Source: Coptis chinensis
Lineage: Eukaryota > Streptophyta > Magnoliopsida > Ranunculales > Ranunculaceae
Reading direction: 5' to 3'
Assembly (NCBI GenBank): GCA_015680905.1
Contig: CM027377.1
Location: forward strand, 29,660,501 to 29,724,500
DNA: 64,000 nucleotides
Shown: positions 1 to 11,967 of the stretch, one piece after another
Layout of the letters: every line of letters starts with the position of its first letter
Position numbering within the stretch: position 1 is the stretch's first letter
The notes under the pieces: generated by a model
Database searches by the model: none
The model's input: only the letters and a program-made list of their open reading frames with translations
What the model was told of the DNA's origin: nothing
Made by a program: the position numbers and the translations under genes

Positions 1-24
1 TTAATATATACAAGCATTTGTTCT

Positions 25-3000
25 TTATGCTTTTGACGGAACATGACTTCCATAACCAAATTGTATGTGTTTCAACGCCTCGTGGATGTATCGAGACGGA
101 TGCGGACGCTTACCTTGAAACCTTGTTTCATTTCGCGCGATCCAAATAAACCACAAAACCCCAACAAAGTAGCAGCACTGTACTTCCCCATTTTGCCCTG
201 TCCTTATATATTTTAATAAACATAATAACTGGTCCTTAAAACTACCAACATTCATACTCTTCTGATCAACAAGGCCACTAAAATTTGTGCCACACCAAAT
301 AGCTCTAGCAAAGGAACACTCAAAGAAAACATGATTTTGAGTTTCAGTAAAGCTCTCACACATTGTGCATTCTGGATAAACTTGAAAATGATGAGATGCC
401 AAAAAATCCGTTGTTGGGATGACACCTTGCAAGCATTGCCATATGAAAAATCTTTGTTTGAATGAGACTTTCATCTTCCAAACCTGTCTATAAAAATTGT
501 TATCCCGATCTAAAGTGTCTGTTGGTGTAATCAACTGAATGCAACCATTATATGCAGACTTCACCGAGTATTCTCCATGGTCCTCCCATTTCCAGATCAA
601 AGTATCCTTCTCATTTGGTGTTAAAATTATCGAAACAATTCTTTCGACATATTCTACAGGCCAAAATTCATTTAACCTCTCCCAGTCCCAAGTATTAGTG
701 TCCATGTTAATGAAGTCGAAACAAAGCTAAAAGGGATACCAAGTGGTTTCCCAGAATTTCAGGGCAAATCCTCGGTATGTGGAATCCATTTTTCCTCCCA
801 TGCGTTAATAGAAGTACCATTACCCAGTTTCGAGACCGATCCAGCATTGAGAATGTTTCGTGTTGCACAAATGTTTTTCCACATAACAGATGAATTAGAT
901 TTGACTTCTGCCATCAAAAACCTGGAGTTGTGAAAGTACCTCTGTTTCATTTGATGTGCCCATAAAGATGTGGGATTGAAGATCCCATCCTTTCTTTGCC
1001 AAGAAAACATAATTTTGTAATCAGAATTCCTTGATGCCCAAATCCACCATTATTCTTTGACATACATGCTACCCTCCACGGAAAATAATGTAGTTTCCTT
1101 GTCTCGGTGTATGACCCCATAAGAAAGATCTTCGGATAATCTCCATTCGATCCGGGATCCGTCGCGGGTAAAATTGTACAGACATCATATGAGTAGGCGG
1201 TGAAGATAAAACTGAATTTACTGAGTAAGTCGGCCGACCTTTTAGATAAACAATTCGTTTTCCACCCTGCCAGTTTCCTTTGAAATCTTTCCAAAAGAGG
1301 AGAAAACCTTTGAACTCTACCCTTGCCTCGTTAAATGTGGTACTCCCAAGTACAATTGGCGGGGACCGAAGTCGACGGCATCATGAAACTTTTTCTCAAA
1401 AGTAAACGGACCTTCGATGCAATTTGGGGTGATGAATTATTTGCGACTTGGTTCTATTGATAGTCTGACCTGAAACTTTACAGTACTCCTTTAGCAGATT
1501 GTTCAAATGATGTTGCTCCTCAAATCAACACTTACCCAAGACTAAAAGATCATCCGCATACATTAAGTGAGACACCGGCTGACAGAATCTGCCCAATTTG
1601 CAACCATGTATAAGCCCGTCTCTGTTCATTTTCAAGAAATTCAAAGATAGTAGCTCTGAACATAAGATAAAAAGATAGGGCGACAGGGGATCACCCTGTC
1701 TTAGTCCTCTAGATGGCTTAAAAAAACCATGTGCAGCACCATTGAGTAACACCGAATAAGAAACATTCTGAACACAAAACATAATCTTGTTAATCCAATC
1801 CACCGGAAACTCAAACTTTGCTAGCATCACCCGCAGAAAACTCCATTCAATTTTGTCATAAGCTTTTCGCATATCAATCTTCGAGCAAAATATTTAGCTT
1901 TTCGTTTCCCATGCCCTCTTATCTTATGATAAAATTCATTTGCAAAACAAAACATTGTCATGAATACTACGCTTGGGTAAGAAGGCAATCCGAAATGGAC
2001 CAATTATTCTTTGCGGGGATAGGTCTCAATCGATTGACAATAATCTTAGAGATAATTTTATAAACCACATTTGTCAAACTGATTGGCCGAAAATGTTCCG
2101 GGAGAGAAGGATTCATGATTTTTGGAATTAAAGCAATGAAGGAATGATTTATCTGCAGGGAGAAAGAGCCCGAAAGGAAAAAAGACTTTACTGTTGCACT
2201 TACTTGATCCCCCACCAAATTCCAAAAATGCTGGAAAAAAAATGCCTGATATCCATCCGGTCCTGGAGATTTAAAAGGCTTTAGATGCTTCAGAGCAGTG
2301 ACAATTTCATCAGTATCAACTCCTTTTAACAGATTTGATTTTTCTGCTTCGTCAAGTGATGGGGCTGGAACATTGAAAATCTGAGACAGAAGATCAGGGT
2401 CCGAAGTAGTCATTGTGTCTTCAAAAAAAGCACTGAGCCTATCCCCTATCTGTCGCCGTTCAGTTAAAATGGCACCATTAGTATCTTTGATTGAGTGTAT
2501 GTAATTCCTTTGTCTACGACAATTTACCATATTATGATAGAACCTCGTATTCTGTTCTCCAAATTGGAACCAATCCAGACAAGCTTTCTGCCCCCAATGA
2601 TTTGCTTTCTGTACGAGAATATCATTATGTTCCTGCATCAATTCATTCTCCACCCTGAATAAATCATCTCGTTATGGATTTGTGATTCTCTATCAAACGT
2701 TGAATCTCACTCGACCTCACGTAAAAACACCCAACTTATGTTCCACATCTCCAAAAACATGTTTATTCCACCATCTTAAATTTTCTTTACAATTTTGCAG
2801 CTTCTTACATAGTACAAAAGACGGAGAACCTTGCAACTCCTTGTGAAAAGCATCTCTTATCTGTTCCTGACACCCATCATGTTGCGCCCACATTATTTCA
2901 AACCTGAACGGCCTTCTAATCATAACCCGGTCTTGTAGCAATTTTAAAATCAGAAACTTATGATCAGAACTGGTGGCCAACTCATGATGAACTCTATAGC

Positions 3001-3283
3001 CAGAGAATCTTGAACGCCAACCTTCATTTGCCATCATTCGATCAATTCGTTCCCATATTCTGTGCCTCCCATTCTGTTTATTTGTCCAGGTGTAAATACT
3101 ACCAACAAAACCTAAATCAAACAGCTCACAATCATCAATCATATCTAAGAAAAACCTCACTTTAGGATAATTAAAAGGTTTTCCCCCACATTTTTCCTCT
3201 GGACAAGTTATTTCATTAAAATCTCCTATGAGCAACCATGATTCATTATTGTTGGGCTTAAACATAGTAAGAAACGGGGCCAC
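25..3283 (-). pseudogene. LINE ORF2: endonuclease, reverse transcriptase, zf-RVT; broken
   Basis: The endonuclease part (3283-2717) shows GDFNEI and a later SDH, both catalytic signatures of the EEP fold. The RT part begins near 2653. It includes LKPFKSPGPDGYQAFFF, then IALIPKI and FRPISLTNVVYKIISKII, and in a separate frame (1872-1525) GLRQGDPLSPYLF and the catalytic LMYADDLLVLG. Frames between 1500 and 950 are disrupted. The last frame (705-25) has a zf-RVT domain with FIWQCLQGVIPTTDFL, CTMC and HVFFEC. At least four frame breaks separate these blocks. The protein would nick DNA and copy the LINE RNA in an intact element; here it cannot be made. Confidence 0.87.
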
Positions 3284-4253
3284 CGTAATCTCCTAACACA
3301 AGATTTAGCATTACCATAGACACAAGACAAAAAGAAACATTCCTTTACACCATTCACTTGTATGCGCTATTTTACGTTGAATGAACCAGAATCATACATC
3401 AAAACATCTACAACCACGATTTTTCCCAAAAGATCCACAAACCACCGGACAAACCACGACTTGGAACTACAAAAGACTTCGAAATCTCCTAACCTTTTAA
3501 TAAGTCCGACTCCTTTATCTACGAACACTTAGTTTCCATAACAAACATAAAGAAAGACCTCGCAACTCGATTTGTTTTTCAGCTCTTCCATCATCGGCGG
3601 CCCACTCCCTCGACTGTTCCAAGCTAGTAGACTCATGGAATCCTTGGGGTCTGCTTACGGCCAGGACCCTTAACCGACTGAAGCTTTTTGCCTTTCCCAG
3701 CAGAATTCTTGTGCAGTATGTTTGGGCGTTCAACCTCCACCTCACCTTCATCATGAATAGGAGTTTTCTTCTTGATTCGCGATCCGCCTCAAAGAAACTT
3801 TCAACTAGTTCATTGGCGATCTCCGATCATGTATCATCTTATCCTTGGCTGCAACCCCTTGTGATATCTCTTGTCTTTTATAAGAGTAATCATCGATGAA
3901 ACGACGATTATGTAACCGAGCCAAATCAATGAAATGAATCTTCTTAGTGTCGGTTGCTATATGAGCAAATCCAAAGGTATTCGAGTTCATGCAGAGGATG
4001 AAAATTATTGAACTCCATTTGAGTTGAAAAACCCAGTTGTCCAGGGTTATGCGCTTCCACTGCAATAGGTAGGTGATCATGTGGAATATGGCATCCAGGT
4101 TCATTGCTAGGACCCTCATGCACAGGCAGTTGAGGTGACGAAATATCAATGATCATGGGAGCTTTTAAATGTTCAGCAGCTGTGCGCTTTGAATTAACCG
4201 ATGAGTCAGCAACATTTGTGATCATCGGAAGAAAAGGTTGGTTTAGATCAGGG

Positions 4254-5379
4254 TTAAACATCAAGGAGAAGCCTGAAACAATTCTCTCTCCAAATGGTTT
4301 TGGAACAATGCGAGTTTTGGAAGAGTAAAATTGAAACCTTTGTCCTCCCCGGAGAAACTCGAACTTCAGTCCCCTGAATATCTTCAGTTACATTACAAGC
4401 TGCAAAATGATGTCCAATGAAGCCACATTTAAAACAGAAAACTGGGAGATACTCAAAAACAAACGATATCCAGTCAACTCCATCTATGGATTCCGGTATG
4501 AGAAAGCCAGGGGGAATTGGTGCATGAACATCCAGCACCACTTTAACTCGAACACAATTAGGCTGCGTTTCCGTCTTAGGATACAACTCTAGGAATTTGA
4601 GATCAGACATATCAAAATAACCAGATTCCACCAAATTCCCCTCAATAATCTCCTTGTCCAAATAAGCCTCAGGATAGTTATGCAACTGCATCCACACATA
4701 AAACTTGGAGAAATTTAAGTCCTTGGTTTCATAGAAGTCCATCCATGAGATAATCTGAAAAATGTGTTGTGCGACAATCCAAGGCTGCCCCAGCCAGGTC
4801 GCCACCCACGTTCTGAGACTCCATCCGGATTTGATATATTTCCCCTTTGTACAGACTCATGTTTTCAATCTTGAAAGGGTACCATGCTTTTTCAAGAGCT
4901 GATTTTACAGTTGTCATATTCAGTCTGCCATCTAGAACACGACCAAACAGAGTGGACTTATTATAGCCTACATAAAGACTCTTCATTTTGTCAGAGCTGG
5001 TTATCATTGGTGGTTCAGTATAAGGCATCCTCATCTTGGCAGCAAATTCCATAGATAGAAGTTCAACAGAATTTGGGTGCTTGGTGGAAGACAGAACCTT
5101 GTTTGTGGTAGGGATCATGTAAATAAGGAAGTGAAGGATCTCTATTTGAAGAAGTGTGAAGAACCCATAAGCTGCCGATAACCTTATATACAGCCCAAAT
5201 TCAAACACAATCCCTTCACAGTCAAGTGGTATCAACACCACCTCATCACTTACCCATACATACAAGTCCATCTGTATGCATAAAACCCCAAAATCTATCC
5301 ATAATCTCCATTTTATGAAACTAATCTGCCAAATGGCAACCTCATCTATCCTTAGACCATCATTGCCCATTGAGCTCAT
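4254..5379 (-). pseudogene. LINE ORF1: DUF4283-like plus CCHC zinc knuckle, frameshifted
   Basis: Two overlapping frames carry this nucleic-acid-binding ORF1 product. The upstream frame (5379-4729) contains a segment reading LFGRVLDGRLNMTTVKSAL, typical of the plant DUF4283 region. The downstream frame (4805-4254) contains WMQLHNYPEAYLDKEIIEG and ends in the knuckle CFKCGFIGHHFAAC, which fits C-x2-C-x4-H-x4-C. The jump between frames near 4800 shows a frameshift. In related elements ORF1 coats the transcript before target-primed reverse transcription. It lies upstream of the endonuclease/RT frame on the same strand. Confidence 0.8.
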
Positions 5380-6447
5380 AACCCGTACTAAGCCAGAGAA
5401 GAGTATAGATTAAGACAGACATCATCACAAGTAAACTCAGCCAAATCCTGTTTAGAGCACATAAAGATTTGAAACCCAACAATGCAGGGGAAAAACTCCA
5501 CAGAGAAGTCGTGCATTATACGTTAAATATCAGCCAATTGCAAGAGAATAACAGAATCACTGTTTCTAAAAAGAAGTAAACCCCCAATGGAAGTTCTGAA
5601 CCCACATGCAAAAACTTATATATTGGAGATAGAGAGCACGAGCATTAAGCCATAGCCACAGTTAGGCAACCTAGAAACGATATGACCACCAGCCAATAAG
5701 AAAAAACTAAACCACATGCAGAATCTGGTATGTTTGATATAGAACACGAGCATTGAGCCACAGTCACAACAAAGCCAATCAAGATAAGATGATATAACGT
5801 ACCAATGAGATCGTCATTTCTGAACCCGACAATGTTTGCATTGTAGGATTTTACCAAGAATATATGGACGTATAGAAAGGTGGGCTATTATTGATCATGG
5901 GCTTGTTAAGAAAATAAATAATGTAGGCTTAAACTTAAACTTAAAAGGCGATGGTTTGAAAGGTGGAATATCTCCTCAACCAAAAGTTAGACCGATATAT
6001 TGTTTTGAAAGGAGAAGGTGTAAGGAAATTTTTCGGTATGATTAACGAGTTTGAAAAGCCGTTCTGAATTTGGGCTAAATTATTGATAGTGGAGAATTTG
6101 GAATCTGTGAAAAAATGATTTGGAAATTTGGGCTAAGATCTAGATAAAGGCATTTAGGGATGTGTATTATAGCAAAGAGGAATTTGAATTTGAGAATTAG
6201 GGATTTGAGAATTACGGTCCTGAATTACGATGTTAAGACAACAAAAATAGAATAAAAGATTGAAACTACCAATTCTTTTAAAAACAAATTCATATTATTT
6301 TTAACCTTCTATGCCACACAATATATTTCAGTAAAAATTTGGTTTATAATAATTGTAATTGTAATTATAAGTTAAAAAAAAATATATATATGCCCAATTA
6401 AAATTTTGGACCTTTTTGAGTAAAGGGGCTGTTTATTTTGTCAATAT
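5380..6447. other. Spacer between LINE and hAT MITE; no gene seen
   Basis: About 1 kb of AT-rich sequence with no ORF that looks coding. Part of it may be LINE 5' untranslated sequence. There is AT-rich low-complexity sequence near 6340-6400. Confidence 0.5.
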
Positions 6448-6954
6448 CAGTGTTCTAAAAAACGGCTTAGGCCCTAATCGGTTGATAAAACGGTGGACCG
6501 TTTAATCGGGACCAGGAGGCGGATTAATCGCCCTAATCGGTTTCGTTTTTTTGGCCCAATTTGTTACAAGCCCAATTTAAATTTAGAAACAAGCAATCGG
6601 GATCTTCTTCAACAAACAATCGGGGTCTTCTTCTCAGTCAAGAACTCAAGATCAGCAACCCATTTCGGTATGTATTTCTTCTCTCCAATTCTGGTCTCTC
6701 TCTTTTTTTCCTTCTCTTAGCAATCCAGCAACCAAATAAATTTATAACAATCCTCACAACACGTAAACCATGGCGCGAACTGACAGATCCCACCTTTCCT
6801 TTCAACGAAGCATTAGTTCGTCTCAAGCGTAATCTCAATTACACTCTCATAGTATTACTTATCCTGTTCCAGAGAAAAAAATAATAATTATACATATAAT
6901 CATATATATTTAAATAAAACCGCCTAGCCCGTCTAGCGTTTTTTTAGAACATTG
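6448..6954. mobile_element. hAT-type MITE (507 bp) upstream of CWC15
   Basis: The ends are imperfect inverted repeats: left CAGTGTTCTAAAAAACG, right (reverse complement) CAATGTTCTAAAAAAACG. They are flanked by an identical 8-bp duplication GTCAATAT at 6440-6447 and 6955-6962. Eight-bp duplications and short inverted ends are typical of hAT elements. No transposase is encoded; the ORFs inside are short and look like chance. The right end lies 44 bp before the CWC15 start codon, so the insertion falls in the promoter, 5' UTR or a 5' UTR intron. Confidence 0.82.
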
Positions 6955-6998
6955 GTCAATATGTCGTTTGTGAATTTTGTAGGTAAGAAGAAGAAAAG

Positions 6999-9900
6999 AT
7001 GACTACTGCAGCTAGACCAACGTGGGCACCGGCTAAAGGTGGGAATGAACAAGGTGGTACTAGGATTTTTGGTCCTTCACAGAAGTTTTCTTCTAGGGAT
7101 ATTGCTTCTCACACCACTTTGAAACCAAGGTACATTTTTTTATACTAGTCTATTTTTTCTACTTAATTTAATGTTGTTGTGTTGTATGGAGATAGTAATG
7201 GATTGAATTTTGAGAGTGTTGTATGCTATCCCTTATGAGTAGTGAAGAGCCCCTTGACTTGCCCCTTAACATCTGGTGTCGTTTTAACTAGAACTGTACA
7301 ACTAAAATAAGGATTTGGTTTGGTATTTCAGGTTTGTGTGGAGTCCAAATGTCGTGAATGATTACAAAATTCATTAATTGACGTATTTGGCTTAGCCAAG
7401 TATAGATGTTTTAGTGGGAAATGGTTTAATATAGAGAGGTTTTGTTTTCCAATGAATGAAAGTCTTATGAAAATTAAAGCAATATTTTAAGAGAGAAATC
7501 CTATGTATAAGTGTAGAACAAGATGGTTGAACGTCATGTATATGAGTCAAGACCTTGGCTTTTTAGAGAATCCCGACTTATAACGAAGTCAGAAATTTTG
7601 GATACTTATTAACTGGTAGTGAACTCAAAGAGGTGGCACACGTGAGGGAGGGCCTTTTCCAGATTGGTTGGATAGGAATGTATCCCAAAAGTTCTGAGTT
7701 TTAGTTCCACATCGAGTAGGAACTTGTTCCTGATCCCTGATATATAGTAGCACATACTAATGTTGAGGTCTTTTTGAGAAAGCTCCACACCCACGATGGG
7801 TTCTACTCTTGTGGCTAAGTGGGGTCACTATTCAATAATTGCTCACAAAACGGTATTAGAGCTGAAACCTACTCGTGCCTAAGGTGGTGAGATTTTTATA
7901 TCTCCTCATTGGTAAGGAAGTTGTTCTCGATCCAAGATTTATAGTAATGAGCTATAACGTACTAATGTGGATACCTTTTTGAGGAAAAGTCACAGTCGTG
8001 TGACAGCTTCGGGCCTTGGGTAGCCAAGTGGAGCCAATGTCGGAATAGCAGTATGGGCTGGATCCCTACTTTCTATCACTGTTTTTGTATACGGATCTTA
8101 CAGTTAAAGACACTTAATGCAGCGGTCTGCAATTTTCTGTTGTTTGGGTTTGAGATATTCTGACAAGTTATATATCAAACTGTAAGATTTAAGATTAAAT
8201 AAATGATTTGATGAGCTAGTAGACTATGTTAGTGTTGACCCAAAGTGACAGTTGGGTTGTGCATAATGACACACTAATGAGTATTTAAGGTTTTAATATG
8301 AAGGCAATGGCATTACAAGAAATTGGAAACATAAAGGATTGCCACCTTTAAATTATCTTAGGAATATGATGAAACTGAAAACACCAAGTATCCTTGAAAG
8401 ACATTTTGTCCAGAAGTAACCTGGGATAACATATTTTTGGGTTTATTTGTCATCTCTATATTGACTTAGGAATTGATTACCCTTGATATGATGATTAAAA
8501 GTGGATAAAGATTGCACTATGCCAAGGGAAATGATGAGCTTCTTTGATGGAACCTAGCCTCCTTTCTTCCTCTTCATTATGAAATTACTAGATACCCTTA
8601 GTTTCCATGTTCAAAACCGAAGGATATGAGAGTATGAGACTTAATGGCGGTGTAGAGAAGAGAAGACACAAAGTTTTGGCTATGCAAGTAATACCTGAGA
8701 ATTGATCCTTTCTTATATGCCTGCTATGGAGCTCCCCCTGCTTCCAAAGTAATGAGTAAGGGTCAACATTCTCCAATCATGTCGGCTGCTGACCTGAAAA
8801 ATATCATAGAATCTCCGACCGTTGTACTCCTCCTGGCTACACCAACTGCGGAATCCTTAATACCAAGCGTCTCACTGTTTATTGCATAAGCATGTTTGCT
8901 AGATTTATCACTTTTATGTTTAATATCATAGTGGACAAATGCAAATATATGACGACTGTACTGCTGTTTTTTAAAATGAACAAAAGAAATTATCACTGAT
9001 TGATGCACTTGCGTAAGTTTGATGGATTACATCTCACCTGATACAAGCTTCTTGGACTCTCACTGTGGATACTTATTTTGATTTGTTTAATTTATTAGTA
9101 TAATTATTTAAAATGCCTGTAAACATAAATTTGTAACCGCCCATTGTGCACCACTAGGATAGTTGCACATATGCTGATGAAATGTCAAAATGTCATATCT
9201 GATATTGCTCTTACTCATTTGCAGAAAGGAAGGACAGGACACCCAGGATGAGGTGCAGAAAAGAAATCTCCGGGATGAGCTAGAAGATCGTGAGAGGAGA
9301 CATTTTTCTTCAAGAGGTAATTAACTTTATCTATGTAACTGCAATCACCCTTCATGTTATATACTTGTCTAGTTTATTACTTGTTCACATTTTTCAACCT
9401 GATTTCTTTAATATTTTAATTAGTATTATGTTTCTTTAATATTCCTTTATTCTTGATGCTGCTTGTGTTTGGTTGCAGATGATAGAGATAGAAGAAAGGG
9501 AACAAGTTCCAGCCACTTGCTTCTGGAAGGTGACCAAGCATACTACACTTTCTACCTTAACGTATTTATTACATTTGTCATTTGAGTAGGAAATTTATAA
9601 TTGCTAAGCATTGGGTTCAATTTTAGGAGCGAAAAGGGACACTGAAGACCGTATCTTTCCACGACCTGATGATGCTGATGATTCTGATGTGGATGTTAAA
9701 AGTGATGAAAGGTACTATTTTTTCTGTTTTATAAAGTTATGGGATGCAACTGTATGTTGGACTTACTGTAGTGGTTTACGACATAGTCCTATCTAAATGC
9801 ATGATGTTCAATGCTGTTAATATGAGTGATGAATAATTACGCTATGACAATTTGTAGTATAACTTTTGCATTATAGATTTCTTCAGTTTTTTCATAGGTT

Positions 9901-11138
9901 AGATTTCCTCTTTGATAAGGAAACTTGTACACTAGAGCGAATACTTTCTATGATAATCAGTGCCCTGGTCTTTCCTTAAAACTGAAATTTCTGCGTCAGA
10001 ACAAAATCTATTAGTTGCAGCTCCTGTAGAGACGTAGAGTGTAGATAGTCTAGATGTGCATCGGTTGCAATAATAAGGTTTCTATCTGCTATAGAAAGTT
10101 AGAATTAATGTTAGGTTCTTCTTTACATTTTGTTGGCTTGTACTTTACCTCTGCAAGTAAATTGGGGTTTTGAGAATGACAAGATTTTAAATAAATATGT
10201 GGAGTTGTTTCTCTTTCCTTCGTTGCTATTGCAGTCCATCATTACATATGTAGGTCAGAATATGCAATAAGTCACAATAACTATAATAAAAAAATATAAC
10301 TATACTTGCACCAAGTCTGTTACTTTGGATTTTATGTACTTGAATATTTTATTATGATTGGAAGTTAATGTGTTGTTTTTTTTGGGTATTGTTTTTTTTC
10401 GGTAGTGATGATGATGACGATGAAGAGGATGATACTGAAGCTCTTTTGGCTGAGCTTGAACGAATGAGAAAGGAAAAGGCTGAGGAGAAACTTCGGAAGG
10501 TTAGGTTTCCTCCAGCAAACTGTTATCCTGGTTTGATCAAGTCAAAAGATTCTTGTGTCAGATTTCCAAAAATTTCCAAAATTTGTTTGAAATGTTTCTC
10601 TAGTAATTCAAAATGAATCATCTGCAAAGATTTTCTAATATGCAAAAATGTGGTCACCCTTTCACTAGTATCTAAGTTATCACTTTCCGATATTTTCACA
10701 GCGAATAGAACTGATGTTCTTGTGTTTAGTGCATTGAACTCTTGTTTCTATACGTGCCCAAGTCCTATCACATTTCAGCTTTATGACCATGTAATATATA
10801 ACTTGGGTGTTTTGTATTGCCTCAGGAACGACAACAACAAGAAGAAGAGCTCAAGGTTAAAGAAGCTGAACTCGTTCGAGGCAACCCTTTGCTTAATAAT
10901 AACACATCGGCCCACATTGTAAAAAAGAGGTTAGTGGTCTGCGAATTGAATCTACATCCAGTTTTGTAGCTAAAACTATTATATATAGCATCTTGATGAT
11001 CTCTGTGTGTTCAGGTGGGACGAAGATGTTGTTTTCAAGAATCAAACTCGAGGTGAAACCAAGGCAACCAAGAGGTTCATTAACGACACCATCAGAAGTG
11101 ACTTCCATCGCAAATTTCTCCACAAGTACATGAAGTAA
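6999..11138 (+). CDS. CWC15: Spliceosome-associated protein CWC15
   Basis: Seven coding exons join in phase into about 226 aa: 6999-7129, 9225-9316, 9479-9529, 9627-9711, 10406-10499, 10826-10929, 11015-11138, all with GT-AG introns. The N-terminus [15 protein letters not shown] and following [15 protein letters not shown] are the Cwc15/AD002 family signature. The middle is acidic ([14 protein letters not shown], then [20 protein letters not shown]) and leads into a Glu/Arg/Gln-rich helix. The C-terminus [13 protein letters not shown]...[11 protein letters not shown] is the conserved end. The family belongs to the Prp19/NTC-associated core of the active spliceosome in the nucleus. Length agrees with the plant family. 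A tttgtag just before the ATG could be the acceptor of a 5' UTR intron. Intron 1 (2.1 kb) holds an old retroelement remnant. Confidence 0.95.
7695..8075 (+). repeat. TRIM-like retroelement remnant in CWC15 intron 1
   Basis: Two diverged direct repeats lie about 200 bp apart (about 7700-7834 and 7887-8045). Both share the order (ca/tc)atcg/tggtaaggaa, a short 'gatc...ata(t)agtag' stretch, 'acgtactaatg', 'cttttttgag(g/a)aaa' and 'agtggggtc/agtggagcc'. Between them, at 7851-7862, is CGGTATTAGAGC, close to TGGTATCAGAGC, the usual initiator-Met tRNA primer-binding site of plant LTR elements. That arrangement suggests a very small non-coding LTR element. The divergence is high, so the boundaries are approximate. 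Confidence 0.45.
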
Positions 11139-11659
11139 CTCTACTTAATCCAATGTAATGCCAGCAGGACAATTGCTAGAGCAGAACCTTTCGTCTATGT
11201 AAGATGTGATGATTGATGCCAATGGGCATCTCATTGTGCTTGTTAACGTTTATTTATTGTTGTAACTGGAAATAGCCTTTTGCTACATTTCAGATATCTT
11301 TTGCAGTTTGATTGCTGCACGCAAGAAATGCTTGAATTGTTGGCAAGTATGCATTAAACCAGCGTTTGAATATTGGAACTAGAAATAATATTATAAATTG
11401 TGCATGTCAATATCCATACATATTTGTAGAATGGAACTTTCATCCCAACTTAAAATGGTTGTAAGGTGTATCTGAAATCAAGTCTACCAGGAATAACTGT
11501 GTCGAAATTTCGGCGAGAAAATCAGCAGTATTGGTTGTTTATAGTTGAAGAATAAATAATATTATTATTAAAGAAAAAAAAAGTCAATGATTTGATTATT
11601 ATTCTTTTGGTTGGGGGTAGTTTTAGAGTGAAATTTAGTTGGAGAGAAAAGGGGAATAA
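11139..11659. promoter_or_regulatory. CWC15 3' region and PANK2 promoter (521 bp)
   Basis: Only 521 bp separate the CWC15 stop codon from the PANK2 start on the same strand. The CWC15 3' UTR and poly(A) site and the PANK2 promoter and 5' UTR must both fit here. An AT-rich stretch (aataaataatattattatta) lies near 11551-11570. No single element can be assigned with confidence. Confidence 0.5.
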
Positions 11660-11934
11660 ATGGGTGATCCAACAAGAAAAGACCCACTTCTTGAAAACAT
11701 CGAACAAGAAGATATAAATACTAGTAGTAATAAGTCAAAACTTGAGGAAGATACTAGTATGGCACCACATTCTACTAGTCTTATTATTAGTACACCGATT
11801 CATAGGTCTAGTTCAAGACCACAGCTTGATTTAAGTGGTGCTGCAATTCAAGGCAATTTTGAAGAAAAAGATCCTACCATTTTGTTGCCTAATCAGTCTG
11901 ATGATATTTCTCATCTTGCTCTAGACATTGGAGG

Positions 11935-11967
<33 letters not shown>

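Larger units (their letters stand above)
1..5379 (-). mobile_element. Decayed L1-type LINE, cut by the left window edge
   Basis: On the minus strand the pieces occur in the order expected of a plant L1-type LINE. They are an ORF1 with a DUF4283-like region and CCHC knuckle (5379-4254), an apurinic endonuclease (3283-2717), reverse transcriptase (2653-1525) and a zf-RVT cysteine/histidine domain (705-25). The frames are broken by stops and shifts, so the copy is dead. No LTR is seen. The 3' end and poly(A) tail lie left of the window. The 5' end is not marked by any signal I can see, so 5379 is only the last coding-like base. No RNase H domain was recognised. Confidence 0.88.
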
